A stretch of 64,000 nt of DNA from Paracidovorax avenae ATCC 19860 (GCF_000176855.2 NC_015138.1:2542001-2606000); one strand, 5' to 3'. Numbered from the stretch's first letter, positions 1-9,205 are shown. Numbers and translations are program-made. The notes: generated by a model not told the origin, from the letters alone.

Positions 1-400
1 CCACGCCTTCCAGCGCCTCGGCCAGGCCGGCGGCAGCCTCCAGGCCGTTCAGCCCGTGGGTCTTGCCCTTGAGCAGTTCCAGCAGGATGCGGCTACCCAT
101 CGTGTCCATCGGCATGCCAGGAGGAATGCCCTGCAGCAGGTGGATGCCCCAGGACACGCCCATGTTCGAATGGGCGGCGACCATCGAATCGATCGTGAGG
201 GCCAGCCACTTGGGCAGGCCGTAATCGACTTCCCAGCGGTCCAGGTCGTCGCCCTGCAGCAGGCTGCCGACGAAGCTGCCGACCTCGCCGTTCCAGTACA
301 GGGGCCGGTGCTCCCAGCGGCCGGCTTTTTCCAGGGATTGCAGTTGGTCAATCACCTGCTGGCGCAGTTGCGGGTCGCCGTGGTACGCGTGCAGGGTCAT
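1..400 (-). CDS. Hypothetical protein, partial (C-terminus beyond the left edge)
   Basis: An open frame reads from an ATG at 398-400 off the left end of the window, giving about 133 visible residues that begin MTLHAYHGDPQLRQQ. It starts one base after the stop codon of the thioredoxin gene, so the two are almost certainly cotranscribed and translationally coupled. The visible part is soluble, with no signal peptide or membrane segment, and has an acidic and hydrophobic mix typical of a folded cytoplasmic protein. I recognise no catalytic motif and do not assign a family. The link to trxA suggests a role in thiol or stress biology, but that is only positional inference. Confidence 0.75.
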   Translation of the reverse strand, partial: MTLHAYHGDPQLRQQVIDQLQSLEKAGRWEHRPLYWNGEVGSFVGSLLQGDDLDRWEVDYGLPKWLALTIDSMVAAHSNMGVSWGIHLLQGIPPGMPMDTMGSRILLELLKGKTHGLNGLEAAAGLAEALEGV

Positions 401-401
401 C

Positions 402-734
402 TCAGGCTTCCAGGGCTTCGTCGATGATCTGGGCGATGCGCGTCTTGGAGACCAGGCCCACGAGGCGGGCCTTCTCCTTCCCGTCCACGAAGAGGATCAT
501 GGTGGGCAGGCCGCGCACCTGGAACTGCTGCGCGGTGTCCTTGTTTTCGTCCGCATTGATCTTGCAGATGCGGGCTTCGCCCGCGTATTCCTCGGAGATG
601 TCGTCCACGATGGGCAGCAGTTGCTTGCAGGGAGCGCACCATTCGGCCCAGAAATCCACGAGGACGGGGCCGGAGGATTGGAGGACGTGTTCTGAGAAGG
701 TCGCGTTGGTGAGGGGGATGACTTGCGAAGACAT
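402..734 (-). CDS. trxA: Thioredoxin
   Basis: A 110-residue single-domain thioredoxin, the usual length. The redox motif W32-C33-A34-P35-C36 sits at the start of helix 2, and the conserved cis-proline is P77 in GLPT. Thioredoxins reduce disulfides of cytoplasmic proteins such as ribonucleotide reductase and methionine sulfoxide reductase, using electrons from thioredoxin reductase. The active site is CAPC rather than the classical CGPC, and there is an extra cysteine at residue 57; both may shift redox properties. No signal peptide is present, so it acts in the cytoplasm. The gene is followed after one base by the partial hypothetical gene at the left edge. Family assignment is secure; equivalence to the housekeeping TrxA1 is likely but not proven. 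Confidence 0.93.
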   Translation of the reverse strand: MSSQVIPLTNATFSEHVLQSSGPVLVDFWAEWCAPCKQLLPIVDDISEEYAGEARICKINADENKDTAQQFQVRGLPTMILFVDGKEKARLVGLVSKTRIAQIIDEALEA

Positions 735-797
735 GGTTCGGTTCTGTGAGTGGCGAAGAGGAGAAAGAACGGTGAGGAAGAGAGGCCGCAGGCGGAT

Positions 798-2567
798 TCA
801 GGCGGGCTTCGGCGCGGGCTTCGCGTCGTCGTCGCTGCCATCGAGCCGATCGCCGTCATGGCTGCCGCTTTCACGGCTGCGCGGCGTGAGGTCCAGCACG
901 TGGTCGTGGTAGGAAATGAGCGATTCGCGGTGCGCCACGCTGATCAGGGTGCTGCCCGGCAGCGCGTGCAGCAGCGCCTGGTAGAGCGCCCGCTCGGTGT
1001 CCGGATCGAGGGCGCTGGTCGCCTCGTCCAGGAACAGGTAGTCGGGCCGGTGCAGCAGCGCACGGCAGATCGCCAGCCGCTGCTGCTCGCCGCCCGAGAG
1101 CTTCTGCTGCCAGCGGTCGCTGTCGTACAGCCGGTCGGCCAGCGCCGGCAGCCGCACTTCATGCAGCACTTGGCGCACACGTTCGTCGTCGAAGTCCTCG
1201 GGTTGGCCTGGATAGCACAGGGCCGCCTTGAGCGTGCCCTGCGGGATGTAGCTGCGCTGGGGCAGGAACATCAGCCGCGCACCGTCCGGCTGCTGGATGC
1301 CGCCCTCGCCGTAAGGCCAGATGCCCGCCACCGCGCGCAGCAGCGTGCTCTTGCCGGCGCCCGAGGTGCCGCGCACCAGCCAGCGCTCGCCGCGGCGCAT
1401 GCACAGCGCGGGGATGGAGGCGAGCGGTTCGCCGTTCGGCCTGCGCAGTGCGATGTCCTGCGCTGCGATGGCGTCGCCCGGAACGCGCGCGACATGAATG
1501 CCAGCTGGTCGCTCGTTGACCTCCTGGATGACACCCAGCAGATCGCGCAGCCGGTTGCCCAGGGCCCACCATTCGGTGAAGGTGACGTACGCATGGCTGA
1601 AGAAGGCCAGGCTGCTGCTGACGGCGCTGAACGCGCCGCCCACGCGCGTTACGTCGCCCATCGTGATGGCGCCCGAGAGATAGCGGGGCAGCGCCGCTGC
1701 CGTCGGCAGGAGGTGGGATGAAAAAGTCGTCGTATAGGTTTCGCGCGCCAGGATCATCTTGACGTTGCGCACGATGATGTCCCGCCAGTTGGACCGTACT
1801 TCTTCGAAGGAATCGTCCAGCCGCAGCTTCTCCTGCGCACCGCCGTCGTAGAAGGCGATCTGCTCGGCGTTCTCCCGCAGTTGCATGCCGCGGTAGCGGA
1901 AATTGGCTTCGACGGTCTGGCGGCGGTTGAACAGGTCGATGAGCGGACGGCCGGTGAAGTGCGAGATCAGCAGCGAGAGTGCCGAATACGCATAGACCAG
2001 ATAGACCATGTAACCGGCAATGGCGAAGTCGATGCCCCACAGCGTGAAGTGCAGCGTGCCGGACAGGTTCCAGAGGACGACGGTGAAGGACACTGCCGAT
2101 ACCACCACGTGGATGGGGTTGAGGAACATGAATAGCGTCAGTTCGATGAACCGGGGGACATCCTGCGAGATGCGCTGGTCCGCGTTGTCCAGGCATCCGT
2201 CCCGCTCGATGGCGTAGTACGTCCGCCGGCGGGTCCAGGCGTCCACAAGCCAGCGCGTCATGGAGGTGCGCCATTCGTACTGCTGCAGTTCCGTGATCGC
2301 GAACAGAAGCACCATCGACACGAGCATGGCCAGCATGCCGGCGATCCAGGACAGGCCCAGGCTGCGCCAGATATCGTCCCAATCCCGCTTCACCAGCGCA
2401 TCCACCACCTGGCCCGACAGCTGGTTGGCCCAGATGGCTACGTACACGCTGGTGAACATGAGCACCAGCCGGGCCGCGAGAAGGATCCAGCCCCGCCAGC
2501 TTTCGCGGGAAGTCCAGTAGGGCAGGATCAGGTCGCGAAGGCGCGGTCGGTGGTGGTGGACGTTCAT
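798..2567 (-). CDS. SbmA/YddA-type ABC transporter, fused permease and ATPase
   Basis: A 589-residue half-transporter. The N-terminal half is a multi-helix membrane domain of the SbmA/BacA-like ABC type (ABC_membrane_2). The C-terminal third is a nucleotide-binding domain with Walker A GTSGAGKST (about residue 400), the signature LSGGEQQRL and Walker B LFLDEATSALD. It would work as a homodimer in the inner membrane. Relatives move peptides, antibiotics, vitamin B12-like compounds or siderophore-related molecules. It starts two bases after the stop of the TonB receptor, so it is cotranscribed with it. This favours a role in handling the same siderophore or peptide ligand, as importer or recycling exporter; the direction is not decidable from sequence. 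The C-terminus is a charged tail ending in Lys/Pro/Ala repeats. Confidence 0.85.
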   Translation of the reverse strand: MNVHHHRPRLRDLILPYWTSRESWRGWILLAARLVLMFTSVYVAIWANQLSGQVVDALVKRDWDDIWRSLGLSWIAGMLAMLVSMVLLFAITELQQYEWRTSMTRWLVDAWTRRRTYYAIERDGCLDNADQRISQDVPRFIELTLFMFLNPIHVVVSAVSFTVVLWNLSGTLHFTLWGIDFAIAGYMVYLVYAYSALSLLISHFTGRPLIDLFNRRQTVEANFRYRGMQLRENAEQIAFYDGGAQEKLRLDDSFEEVRSNWRDIIVRNVKMILARETYTTTFSSHLLPTAAALPRYLSGAITMGDVTRVGGAFSAVSSSLAFFSHAYVTFTEWWALGNRLRDLLGVIQEVNERPAGIHVARVPGDAIAAQDIALRRPNGEPLASIPALCMRRGERWLVRGTSGAGKSTLLRAVAGIWPYGEGGIQQPDGARLMFLPQRSYIPQGTLKAALCYPGQPEDFDDERVRQVLHEVRLPALADRLYDSDRWQQKLSGGEQQRLAICRALLHRPDYLFLDEATSALDPDTERALYQALLHALPGSTLISVAHRESLISYHDHVLDLTPRSRESGSHDGDRLDGSDDDAKPAPKPA

Positions 2568-2569
2568 GG

Positions 2570-4951
2570 TCAGAGCTTGCGCTGGTAGGTCAGCATGAAC
2601 GTGCGCTTGTCATAGACCGGCACGTACGTGGCCGACGTGGAAAAGCCATACAGTGTGCGGTTCGCCAGGTTCTTCACGCCCAGTCGCAGCGACCATTCCG
2701 GCTGCGTGTAGGCGACGCCGGCATCGATCCGGGCGCCACCGGGCGAGCGCGTAGCCGTGTCGGTGAGTCCCAGCGGGGCATCGCTCCAGGCGCTGATGCC
2801 GAAGGCGAGGCTCCAGTGGCGCAGCCGCTCCGACTGAAAGTCGTAGGTGCTCCACAGGCTGGCTTGGCTGTCTGGCCCCACGCCCGGACGCGCCGCCGGA
2901 TCGACCATGCTCCTGCGTTTGTTGTAGGAATAGTTGAAGATGAGGTTGAGCCCGCGCATGGGTCTGCCTGCCGCCTCCAGTTCCACGCCCTGTGACCGCT
3001 GCCCCTCGATCAGGTCGTTGCAGTTCAGCGGGCGGTTGCGCCGCAGCAGGTTGACCTGGTCGATCTGGAACACGGCGGCCGACCAGGAGAAGCGGTCTTC
3101 CACATTGCTCTTGATGCCCAGTTCCTTGCTCTTCGACAGGGTAGGGGGGGTGGACGCCGAATTGGTGCCGCAGATATTCAGGTCCGAGAACAGCGGCGAG
3201 AAGCCTTCGGCGTAGCTGGCGTAGATCGACGTGTTCCAGTCCAGGTTGTAGATCAGCCCGGCATTGACGGTGTTCTTGCTGAACGATCTTTTGGCCGACG
3301 TCATGTCGGGCGTGGGGGGATTCGTATATTGGGTGACGATGCCGGGGCCGGTGTCCAGGCTCGTGTGGCGCAGGCCCGCCACCAGCGTCCATTGCTCCCA
3401 TTTCAGGGTGTCCTGCAGGTACAGGCCCCGCTGCTCCTGCGGCGAGTAGCTGCGGTAGGCACGGGTGCCGTCGTTGCGCACGAGTGCCGGGAAGGGGTAT
3501 TGCGTGGGCTGGTCGAAGCGCACGGCCAGATTCGGGCCCGTGTACTGGGTCTGGTCGAAGCTGTAGTCGCTGTGGTTGATGCCGGCCACCAGGCGTTGCT
3601 CCACAGGGCCGGTCTTGAACTTGTAGCTCAGGTAGTGGTCACCGCTGGTGGTGGTCTGGTTCGACCGGTTCATGGTGCCGCTGTAGTTCAGCAGCAGGTT
3701 GGGAGCGCTGATGGGGAACTGGGGCGTCCACACGGCCACATCCAGGTCGGTGCTCACACGTTGCAGTCGGCTGTTGAACTGCAGTGCGTCCGAAAAGGAG
3801 TGCTGCAGCGTATAGAACACCGAGTGCGTTTCGGCGTCGATGCCATCGCTCCGGTTCCCGGGAAGGGTCGGCGGGGAGGGCTCGATGTAGCCCCGGACCG
3901 CCACCGTGTATCTGTCCAGTACCGAGCGCGACTTGTCGGCCGACACGCCGGCGATGAAATCCGTGTCCGCGGTCTTCCAGCGCACCTCTCCCAATCCATA
4001 GGTCTGCGAGCGTCCGTCGTAGCCCGCGGAGCTGCCGCCGGCACGCGTCGCCGATCCGATCAGGCGGTAGCTGAATTCCTTGCTGTCGTTGATCGCGCCG
4101 GCCAGGTCGATGGTGCCGGTGCGTTCGGCATGGCTGCCGTAGCTGACCGACACGTCGCGGATGCGCTCGGCCGTCGGTTTCTTGGTGACGATGTTCAGGG
4201 TGCCGCCCAGTCCATTGGCGCCGGAAAGCAGGGCCTGCGGGCCCTTGAGGACTTCGATGCGTTCCACGCCGGCGATGTTGGTCTTGTAGGAGTTCGGATC
4301 GCTCAACCCGTTGGACAGCGTGGAGGCGCTCGTGCCGAAGCCGCGGATGCTGAAACCGCTGGCCCCCTGCGTGGCGGGTTGCACCACCACGCCGGCGACG
4401 TTCCGCAGCGCTTCTTCGACCGTGGCCGACTGCTGGGTTTCCAGCACCTTGGCCGTCAGCACCGTGACCGACTGCGGCACGTCGAGCAGGTCGGCGCCGC
4501 CGCGCGTCGCGGTGGAGGAGCTGGACGCGCGAAAACCCGTCTCCGCCTCGTCGCGCTTGGCGGTGACGGCCACGGCCGCCAGTTGCTGCACGAAGACGCG
4601 GATCGAGCCGTCCGGGCCGGTGTTCATGGTCAGGCCGCTGCCCGAGATGGCGGCCTGGACGGCGCCTTGTTCGCTGGTCTGTCCGGAGATCGCGGGTGCC
4701 TGCAGGCCCTTCACGTCCGCTTCCTCGAACTGGACGCGCTTGCCGCTGATCCTGGAGATCGCCTGCAGCGTGGCCGAGAGGGGGCCCGCGGGAATGGAGA
4801 AGTCCCGCTGCGCACCGGCCTGCGCGACCGCGGCAGGTTGTGCCTGCTGCTGGGCATGCACGGCCGCCGGCAGTGCGAGGGCGAGGGCGGCGCAGACGGC
4901 GGTGGAGCGGAAAGGAGCCGGGCGGAGCATCGGGGACGTGGTGGACAACAT
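2570..4951 (-). CDS. TonB-dependent siderophore receptor with N-terminal STN domain
   Basis: An outer-membrane receptor of 793 residues. I chose the ATG at 4951 because AGAGG lies 9 bases upstream; an in-frame ATG at 5005 would add 18 residues without a clear ribosome site. The order is: signal peptide ending in AAVHA; an STN domain (roughly residues 45-125) that in FpvA/FecA-type receptors contacts an anti-sigma factor; a plug domain; and a 22-strand barrel ending in the aromatic/charged C-terminus LTYQRKL. The STN domain marks a transducer-type receptor, yet no ECF sigma/anti-sigma pair is in the window. It is the first gene of a unit with the ABC exporter. Fe-siderophore uptake is the likely role; the ligand is unknown. 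Confidence 0.88.
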   Translation of the reverse strand: MLSTTSPMLRPAPFRSTAVCAALALALPAAVHAQQQAQPAAVAQAGAQRDFSIPAGPLSATLQAISRISGKRVQFEEADVKGLQAPAISGQTSEQGAVQAAISGSGLTMNTGPDGSIRVFVQQLAAVAVTAKRDEAETGFRASSSSTATRGGADLLDVPQSVTVLTAKVLETQQSATVEEALRNVAGVVVQPATQGASGFSIRGFGTSASTLSNGLSDPNSYKTNIAGVERIEVLKGPQALLSGANGLGGTLNIVTKKPTAERIRDVSVSYGSHAERTGTIDLAGAINDSKEFSYRLIGSATRAGGSSAGYDGRSQTYGLGEVRWKTADTDFIAGVSADKSRSVLDRYTVAVRGYIEPSPPTLPGNRSDGIDAETHSVFYTLQHSFSDALQFNSRLQRVSTDLDVAVWTPQFPISAPNLLLNYSGTMNRSNQTTTSGDHYLSYKFKTGPVEQRLVAGINHSDYSFDQTQYTGPNLAVRFDQPTQYPFPALVRNDGTRAYRSYSPQEQRGLYLQDTLKWEQWTLVAGLRHTSLDTGPGIVTQYTNPPTPDMTSAKRSFSKNTVNAGLIYNLDWNTSIYASYAEGFSPLFSDLNICGTNSASTPPTLSKSKELGIKSNVEDRFSWSAAVFQIDQVNLLRRNRPLNCNDLIEGQRSQGVELEAAGRPMRGLNLIFNYSYNKRRSMVDPAARPGVGPDSQASLWSTYDFQSERLRHWSLAFGISAWSDAPLGLTDTATRSPGGARIDAGVAYTQPEWSLRLGVKNLANRTLYGFSTSATYVPVYDKRTFMLTYQRKL

Positions 4952-5371
4952 GGCGGGAATCCTCTGGAGGGACATGGTTGGCGAAATCGCTCTCAACAGA
5001 TGCAATTAGTGTTCCATACGCTTTCCATGTGGCGTGAACGGCCAGGCGGTCGTCCATTCCGGTGGCTGCTCCTGGGTGGATTCCGTGCCGGAAAAGTGTT
5101 TGGTACAGTTTATTGTGACACTTCGCCCGGTGCACGGGATCGGGGTATGTACGGATGGGCTGGCCAAGGGCAGGTGCGCGCGCCGAAGAGGTGCGGAATG
5201 GCGCACCATGTGGTGGCAGCGGTGCTGCAAGGAAGATGTTCGCCCTGTACTGGTGCGTCATCGAGGGGCTGACTGTACGTATCAGTTTCAGGCTGCGGCC
5301 CTGCCGGCGCTGCGGCGGTCTATCATCCGCGGACCCCTCCACATCTCCATCCTTCCGACAGCGCTCCATCC
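4952..5371. promoter_or_regulatory. Divergent control region between siderophore receptor and MocR gene
   Basis: This 420-bp gap has no convincing gene. It carries three copies of the hexamer CTGTAC: one on the minus strand at 5103-5108 and two on the plus strand at 5245-5250 and 5273-5278, the latter pair spaced 28 bases apart. A fourth TGTAC core lies near 5146. Repeated half-sites next to a GntR/MocR regulator gene are the usual arrangement for autoregulation and control of a divergent neighbour, so these are candidate operators. I could not find a good Fur box or a clear sigma-70 promoter here. Confidence 0.35.
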
Positions 5372-6853
5372 ATGCCAGCCTCCCCCAATCCGAAGCCGGG
5401 CCCCAAGTCGCAGAAAAAACAGGCTGCACCGCAGGCTGCCCGCGCCAGCGGAGCACTCATCGACCGGATCTTCAACGAATACAGGGGCCGGATCGAAAGC
5501 CGGGCGCTGGCTGTCGGGGAGCGGCTGCCATCCGTGCGCGCGATGGCAGCCAGCATGGATATCAGCAATGAAACCGTTCTGCGGGCCTACGACAAGCTGG
5601 CGGCGGCGGGTTACCTGGAGGCACGCCGTGGCTCGGGCTTCTACGTCTCGCCCCAGGCCCTGCAAGTGGGCAAGCCCGCTTCGCCCCCGCGATGGAACGG
5701 GCCGCCGGCACTGAATTCCTGGGACCACCTGCTGCAATCCGCCGGGCCGGAAGGAGACTCCGCACTCGGCACATTGCCCGCCGAGTGGATCGGCACCGAA
5801 GCACTGTCCGGTGCCCTGCGGTCGCTGGCTGCACGAGCGCACCTGGGCCTGGCCGAGTATGCGGACCGCCGCGGGTGGCTGCCGCTGCGCGAAGCCCTGG
5901 TGACCAGGCTGCGCATGGCCGGCATCGATGCCGCGCCCGACCAGATCATGACCACGGCGGGTGCCTCCGACGCGCTGGATCTCGTCGTCTGGTCGTTTCT
6001 CTACCAGGGCCAGTACGTGGTGCTGGAAGAGCCGGCATCGTTCATCCATACCCAGCGCCTGATGGCCAGCGGCATCTGGATACTGCGCGTGCGGCGCCTG
6101 GAGGACGGTCCGGACCTGGAGCAACTCGCGGAGCTGTGCGAGAAATACAAGCCGAAGGCGTTCTTCTGCAGCTCGGTGCTCCAGAACCCGACATCCACCA
6201 GCCTGTCGCCGCGCAAGGCCCACCAGCTGCTCAAGCTCGCTGAGCAGCACGACATGTGGATCGTGGATGACGACACCTATGGCGACCTGCTGCCGCGCAG
6301 CCGCCTGGGCGAGACGGCGCGCCTGGCGGCGCTGGACCATTTCGAGCGGGTGATCCACATCGGTAGCTTCTCGAAGACCGCGGCGCCGGCGCTGCGGTCG
6401 GGCTTCCTGGTGGCGAACAGCCAACGCATGGAACGCCTGCTGCTGATGCGCTCGGTCAGTGCGATCCATTCCTCCCTGGTCACGGACCAGATCGTGCACT
6501 ACCTGCTCACCGAAGGCGGCTACGAGCAGCATTGCGAAAAGCTGCAGAAAAAGCTGGCTGCCCGCGGCAAGGCGTTGCTGGCGAAGATTCGCGCACGCGG
6601 CTGGAAGGCGAACGCAACGGGCGCGGGCATGTACCTGTGGATGTCGCCCGGAGAAGCGGTCGATGCCGGGGCCGTATGGCAGGCGCTGGCGGCGGATGGC
6701 GTCATGGTGGCCAACGAAACCATTTTCGCGAGCCACAGGATCGACTCGCACGTGCGCCTCAACATCGCGCACACCGACGACGCCATGCTCGACCGGATCG
6801 CGGCCGCGGTGGCCAGCACCGGGCGCGCTGCGGGCCTGGCCGGGCTGTCCTGA
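5372..6853 (+). CDS. MocR/PdxR-type regulator (GntR helix-turn-helix plus aminotransferase fold)
   Basis: A 493-residue fusion of a GntR winged helix-turn-helix (about residues 34-92, with PSVRAMAASMDISNETVLRA) and a class I/II aminotransferase-like domain. The pyridoxal-phosphate lysine is K335 in GSFSKT, so cofactor binding is retained. MocR regulators such as GabR, TauR and PdxR sense an amine, amino acid or vitamin B6 through the PLP domain and act as DNA-binding activators or repressors, often of a divergent gene. Here the divergent gene is the siderophore receptor, which would be an unusual target; the true target may be elsewhere. A basic, Pro/Lys-rich extension of about 30 residues precedes the DNA-binding domain. 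A terminator follows at 7002-7029. Confidence 0.88.
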   Translation: MPASPNPKPGPKSQKKQAAPQAARASGALIDRIFNEYRGRIESRALAVGERLPSVRAMAASMDISNETVLRAYDKLAAAGYLEARRGSGFYVSPQALQVGKPASPPRWNGPPALNSWDHLLQSAGPEGDSALGTLPAEWIGTEALSGALRSLAARAHLGLAEYADRRGWLPLREALVTRLRMAGIDAAPDQIMTTAGASDALDLVVWSFLYQGQYVVLEEPASFIHTQRLMASGIWILRVRRLEDGPDLEQLAELCEKYKPKAFFCSSVLQNPTSTSLSPRKAHQLLKLAEQHDMWIVDDDTYGDLLPRSRLGETARLAALDHFERVIHIGSFSKTAAPALRSGFLVANSQRMERLLLMRSVSAIHSSLVTDQIVHYLLTEGGYEQHCEKLQKKLAARGKALLAKIRARGWKANATGAGMYLWMSPGEAVDAGAVWQALAADGVMVANETIFASHRIDSHVRLNIAHTDDAMLDRIAAAVASTGRAAGLAGLS

Positions 6854-7001
6854 CCCGGGGCTGCTGCACGTGGCTGCCCCGGCTGCCGCTTCCTGTCAGC
6901 CGTGCGTAAGGGGCGTGCCCACAATCGGTGGCACCGGGCGGGCGCATGGCGCCTGCCGGGAATTCGGGCTGTGACCAGGCCGTAGCGCCTGCCCGACTTG
7001 G

Positions 7002-7029
7002 GCCCGCCCTCCGTGGCGGGCATTTCTTT
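7002..7029 (+). terminator. Rho-independent terminator after the MocR gene
   Basis: The stem GCCCGCC/GGCGGGC (7 bp, 6-base loop) is followed on the plus strand by ATTTCTTT. On the minus strand the stem has no T tract, so it serves the MocR transcript and not the convergent tctE transcript. Confidence 0.6.
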
Positions 7030-7038
7030 GCGCCGCCT

Positions 7039-8523
7039 TCAGGGCACGGGCTTCTTCCTCTCCGTACCCGGTCCGTGGCCGTCCGGGGCCAGCGGCAGCC
7101 GAACCACGGCGTCGAGGCCGGCCACGCGGCTTCCGTCCATGCGGTTCGACAGCTCGATCTGCCCGCCCAGCGCCCGCACGATCTCCAGGCAGATGGCCAG
7201 CCCCAGCCCGGAGCCAGCCCTTACGTCGCCCGCGGAGAACGGCTGGAACAGGCGCTGCGCCAACTCGGCGTCGATGCCCGGTCCGCTGTCCGCCACCGTC
7301 AGGGCCGCATGGCGCCCGTCCGTGACCAGTTCGACCGACAGCACGCCCGATTCGGGCGTGTGCCGGATCGCGTTGTGCAGCAGGTTGCGGGTGAGTTCGC
7401 GCAGCATCCATTCGTGGGCCAGCACGGGGGCGGCCTCCGTGTGGATGCCGAAATCCAGGTCGCGCTGCGCGATCAGGGGCGACAGTTCCAGAGCGATCGC
7501 GCGCAGCTCACCATCCAGGCGGGTGATGGGTGGCGCGCTCTGCTGGCGCAGCTGCTCCACCTTGGCCAGCGCCAGCATCTGGTTGGCGAGCTGCGTGGCG
7601 CGGTCCACGGTGTCGCTGATTTCCAGCAGCGCCTGCCGGGGCGCGACGTCGTCGCGCAGTGCCGACTGCACCTGCACCTTGAGCACGGCCAAAGGGGTGC
7701 GCAGCTGGTGCGAGGCATCGCGCACGAAGCGCTGCTGGTGCGCCAGCAGGTGCGCCAGCCGGCCCATCACGTGGTTCGTGGCCTCGACCAGGGGCTGCAG
7801 CTCGCGCGGCGCGCCGGGCGCTTCGATGGGGCGCAGGTCGTCCTCGGGCCGGGTCTGCAACTGCTCGCTGAGCTGCCGCACCGGGCGCACGGCCCACTGC
7901 ACCACCAGCGCCACGATGAGCGCGACGACCAGCGCCAGCAGCGCCTGGCGGGCGAGGGTCGCCTGCAGGATCTGCAGTGCGAGGGTGCGGCGCAGTTCCA
8001 GTGTTTCGGCCACCTGGATCACCGCCATGCCACGGCCTGTCGGGCTGGCGACCGGCTGCAGCAGCACGGCGACGCGCACCGGCTGGCCGCGGAATTCGTC
8101 GTCGTAGAAGTCCACCAGCGCGGCATAGGGCGGCCGCGCGGGAATGTGCCCGTGCCAGAACGGCAGCTCTGCGAAGCCCGACACCAGCCCGCCCTGCAGG
8201 TCCGACACGCGGTAGAACATGCGGCTCTGGTTGTCCGCCTCGAAGGCCTCCAGCGCGGAGTAGGGCACCGTGGCCCGCAACCGCGCCTGCCCGTCGTATC
8301 CCGACACGTCGATCTGCTCGCCGATCGTCTTGGCGGACGCCAGCAGCGTGCGGTCGTACGCCGTGTGCAGGGCCGACAGCGTCTGGCGATACAGGCTGGC
8401 CGTGTTGTAGGCGATGAACAGCGCCACCGGCACCAGGATGCCCAGCAGCAGGCGCCGCCGCAGCGACTGCGCGCGGCCCGCCCCACGGCTCACGGCGGCA
8501 ACCTCCGAACGGCGCTCATGCAT
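7039..8523 (-). CDS. tctE: Sensor histidine kinase TctE-like
   Basis: A 494-residue membrane kinase. It has one transmembrane segment near residues 22-44, a periplasmic sensor region of about 145 residues, a second membrane segment near 190-212, a short HAMP-like linker, and a HisKA H-box SHQLRTPL with the phospho-acceptor histidine near residue 268. An HATPase domain follows with GSGLGLAI. It overlaps the response regulator gene by 8 bases (ATGCATGA), so the pair is translationally coupled. Facing it across about 130 bp is tctCBA, the standard TctDE target. The pair therefore probably senses a tri- or dicarboxylate in the periplasm and switches on its transporter. The symbol rests on this context and domain type. 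Confidence 0.85.
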   Translation of the reverse strand: MHERRSEVAAVSRGAGRAQSLRRRLLLGILVPVALFIAYNTASLYRQTLSALHTAYDRTLLASAKTIGEQIDVSGYDGQARLRATVPYSALEAFEADNQSRMFYRVSDLQGGLVSGFAELPFWHGHIPARPPYAALVDFYDDEFRGQPVRVAVLLQPVASPTGRGMAVIQVAETLELRRTLALQILQATLARQALLALVVALIVALVVQWAVRPVRQLSEQLQTRPEDDLRPIEAPGAPRELQPLVEATNHVMGRLAHLLAHQQRFVRDASHQLRTPLAVLKVQVQSALRDDVAPRQALLEISDTVDRATQLANQMLALAKVEQLRQQSAPPITRLDGELRAIALELSPLIAQRDLDFGIHTEAAPVLAHEWMLRELTRNLLHNAIRHTPESGVLSVELVTDGRHAALTVADSGPGIDAELAQRLFQPFSAGDVRAGSGLGLAICLEIVRALGGQIELSNRMDGSRVAGLDAVVRLPLAPDGHGPGTERKKPVP

Positions 8524-9205
8524 CCGCCCTGAGCAGGTAGCCCAGCCCGCGCAGGGTCATGAGCGTGAGCCCGGTTCCGGCCAGCTTCTTGCGCAGCCGG
8601 TACACCACCACCTCGATGGCCTCGTACTGCACGTCCAGCTGCCCGGGGAACACCAGTTCGTACAGCCGCTCCTTGGCCACGGCGTGGCCCGGCTGGGCGA
8701 GCAGGGCGTGCATGAGGGCCAGTTCGCGCGGTGTCAGCTCCATCACCTCGCCGTCGCGGTAGATGGCACCGCTGTCCTTCTCGTAGCGGATCGCGCCGAT
8801 GGATACCGTGGAGGGCGCGGCGGCCGGCCGCGCTTCCGACAGGTCCCCCAGCCGGCGCACCAGCGCGCGCAGGCGCGCCTCCAGCTCGTCCAGGTCGAAC
8901 GGCTTGGGCAGGTAGTCGTCCGCGCCGGCATTGAGCCCCAGCACCCGGTCGCCCACGGTCCCGCGGGCGGTGAGCAGCAGCACCGGCGTGCGCAGGCCGC
9001 TGGCGCGCGCCTGCTGCAGCACCTGCAGGCCGTCCAGCCCTGGCAGTGACAGGTCCAGCACCACGGCATCGGGCGGACGCGACGCCCACTGTGCCAGCGC
9101 GGCCCGGCCGTCGCCGAGCGCGGTCACCTCCATGCCGCGGCGCGCGAGCGAACGCTGCAGCGTGGCCTGCATGGCCGGGTCGTCTTCCACGAGAAGCAAT
9201 TGCAT
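8516..9205 (-). CDS. tctD: OmpR-family response regulator TctD-like
   Basis: A 229-residue regulator starting at the ATG at 9203-9205 (MQLLLVEDDPAM). The receiver domain has the acidic pair ED7-D9 region, phospho-acceptor D51 in VVLDLSLPG and the conserved lysine in PKPFD. The C-terminal half is a winged-helix DNA-binding domain of the OmpR/PhoB class ending TLRGLGYLLRADA. An open frame continues far upstream of this start but has no family similarity, so it was not used. The gene precedes and overlaps tctE and is divergent from tctC, so it likely binds the 130-bp region between them. Confidence 0.88.
   Translation of the reverse strand: MQLLLVEDDPAMQATLQRSLARRGMEVTALGDGRAALAQWASRPPDAVVLDLSLPGLDGLQVLQQARASGLRTPVLLLTARGTVGDRVLGLNAGADDYLPKPFDLDELEARLRALVRRLGDLSEARPAAAPSTVSIGAIRYEKDSGAIYRDGEVMELTPRELALMHALLAQPGHAVAKERLYELVFPGQLDVQYEAIEVVVYRLRKKLAGTGLTLMTLRGLGYLLRADA

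Noticed and set aside
3329..5272. A 647-residue open frame on the plus strand opposite the siderophore receptor
   Set aside because: Shadow of the receptor gene; low-complexity Ala/Gly/Arg/Val-rich protein with no motif.
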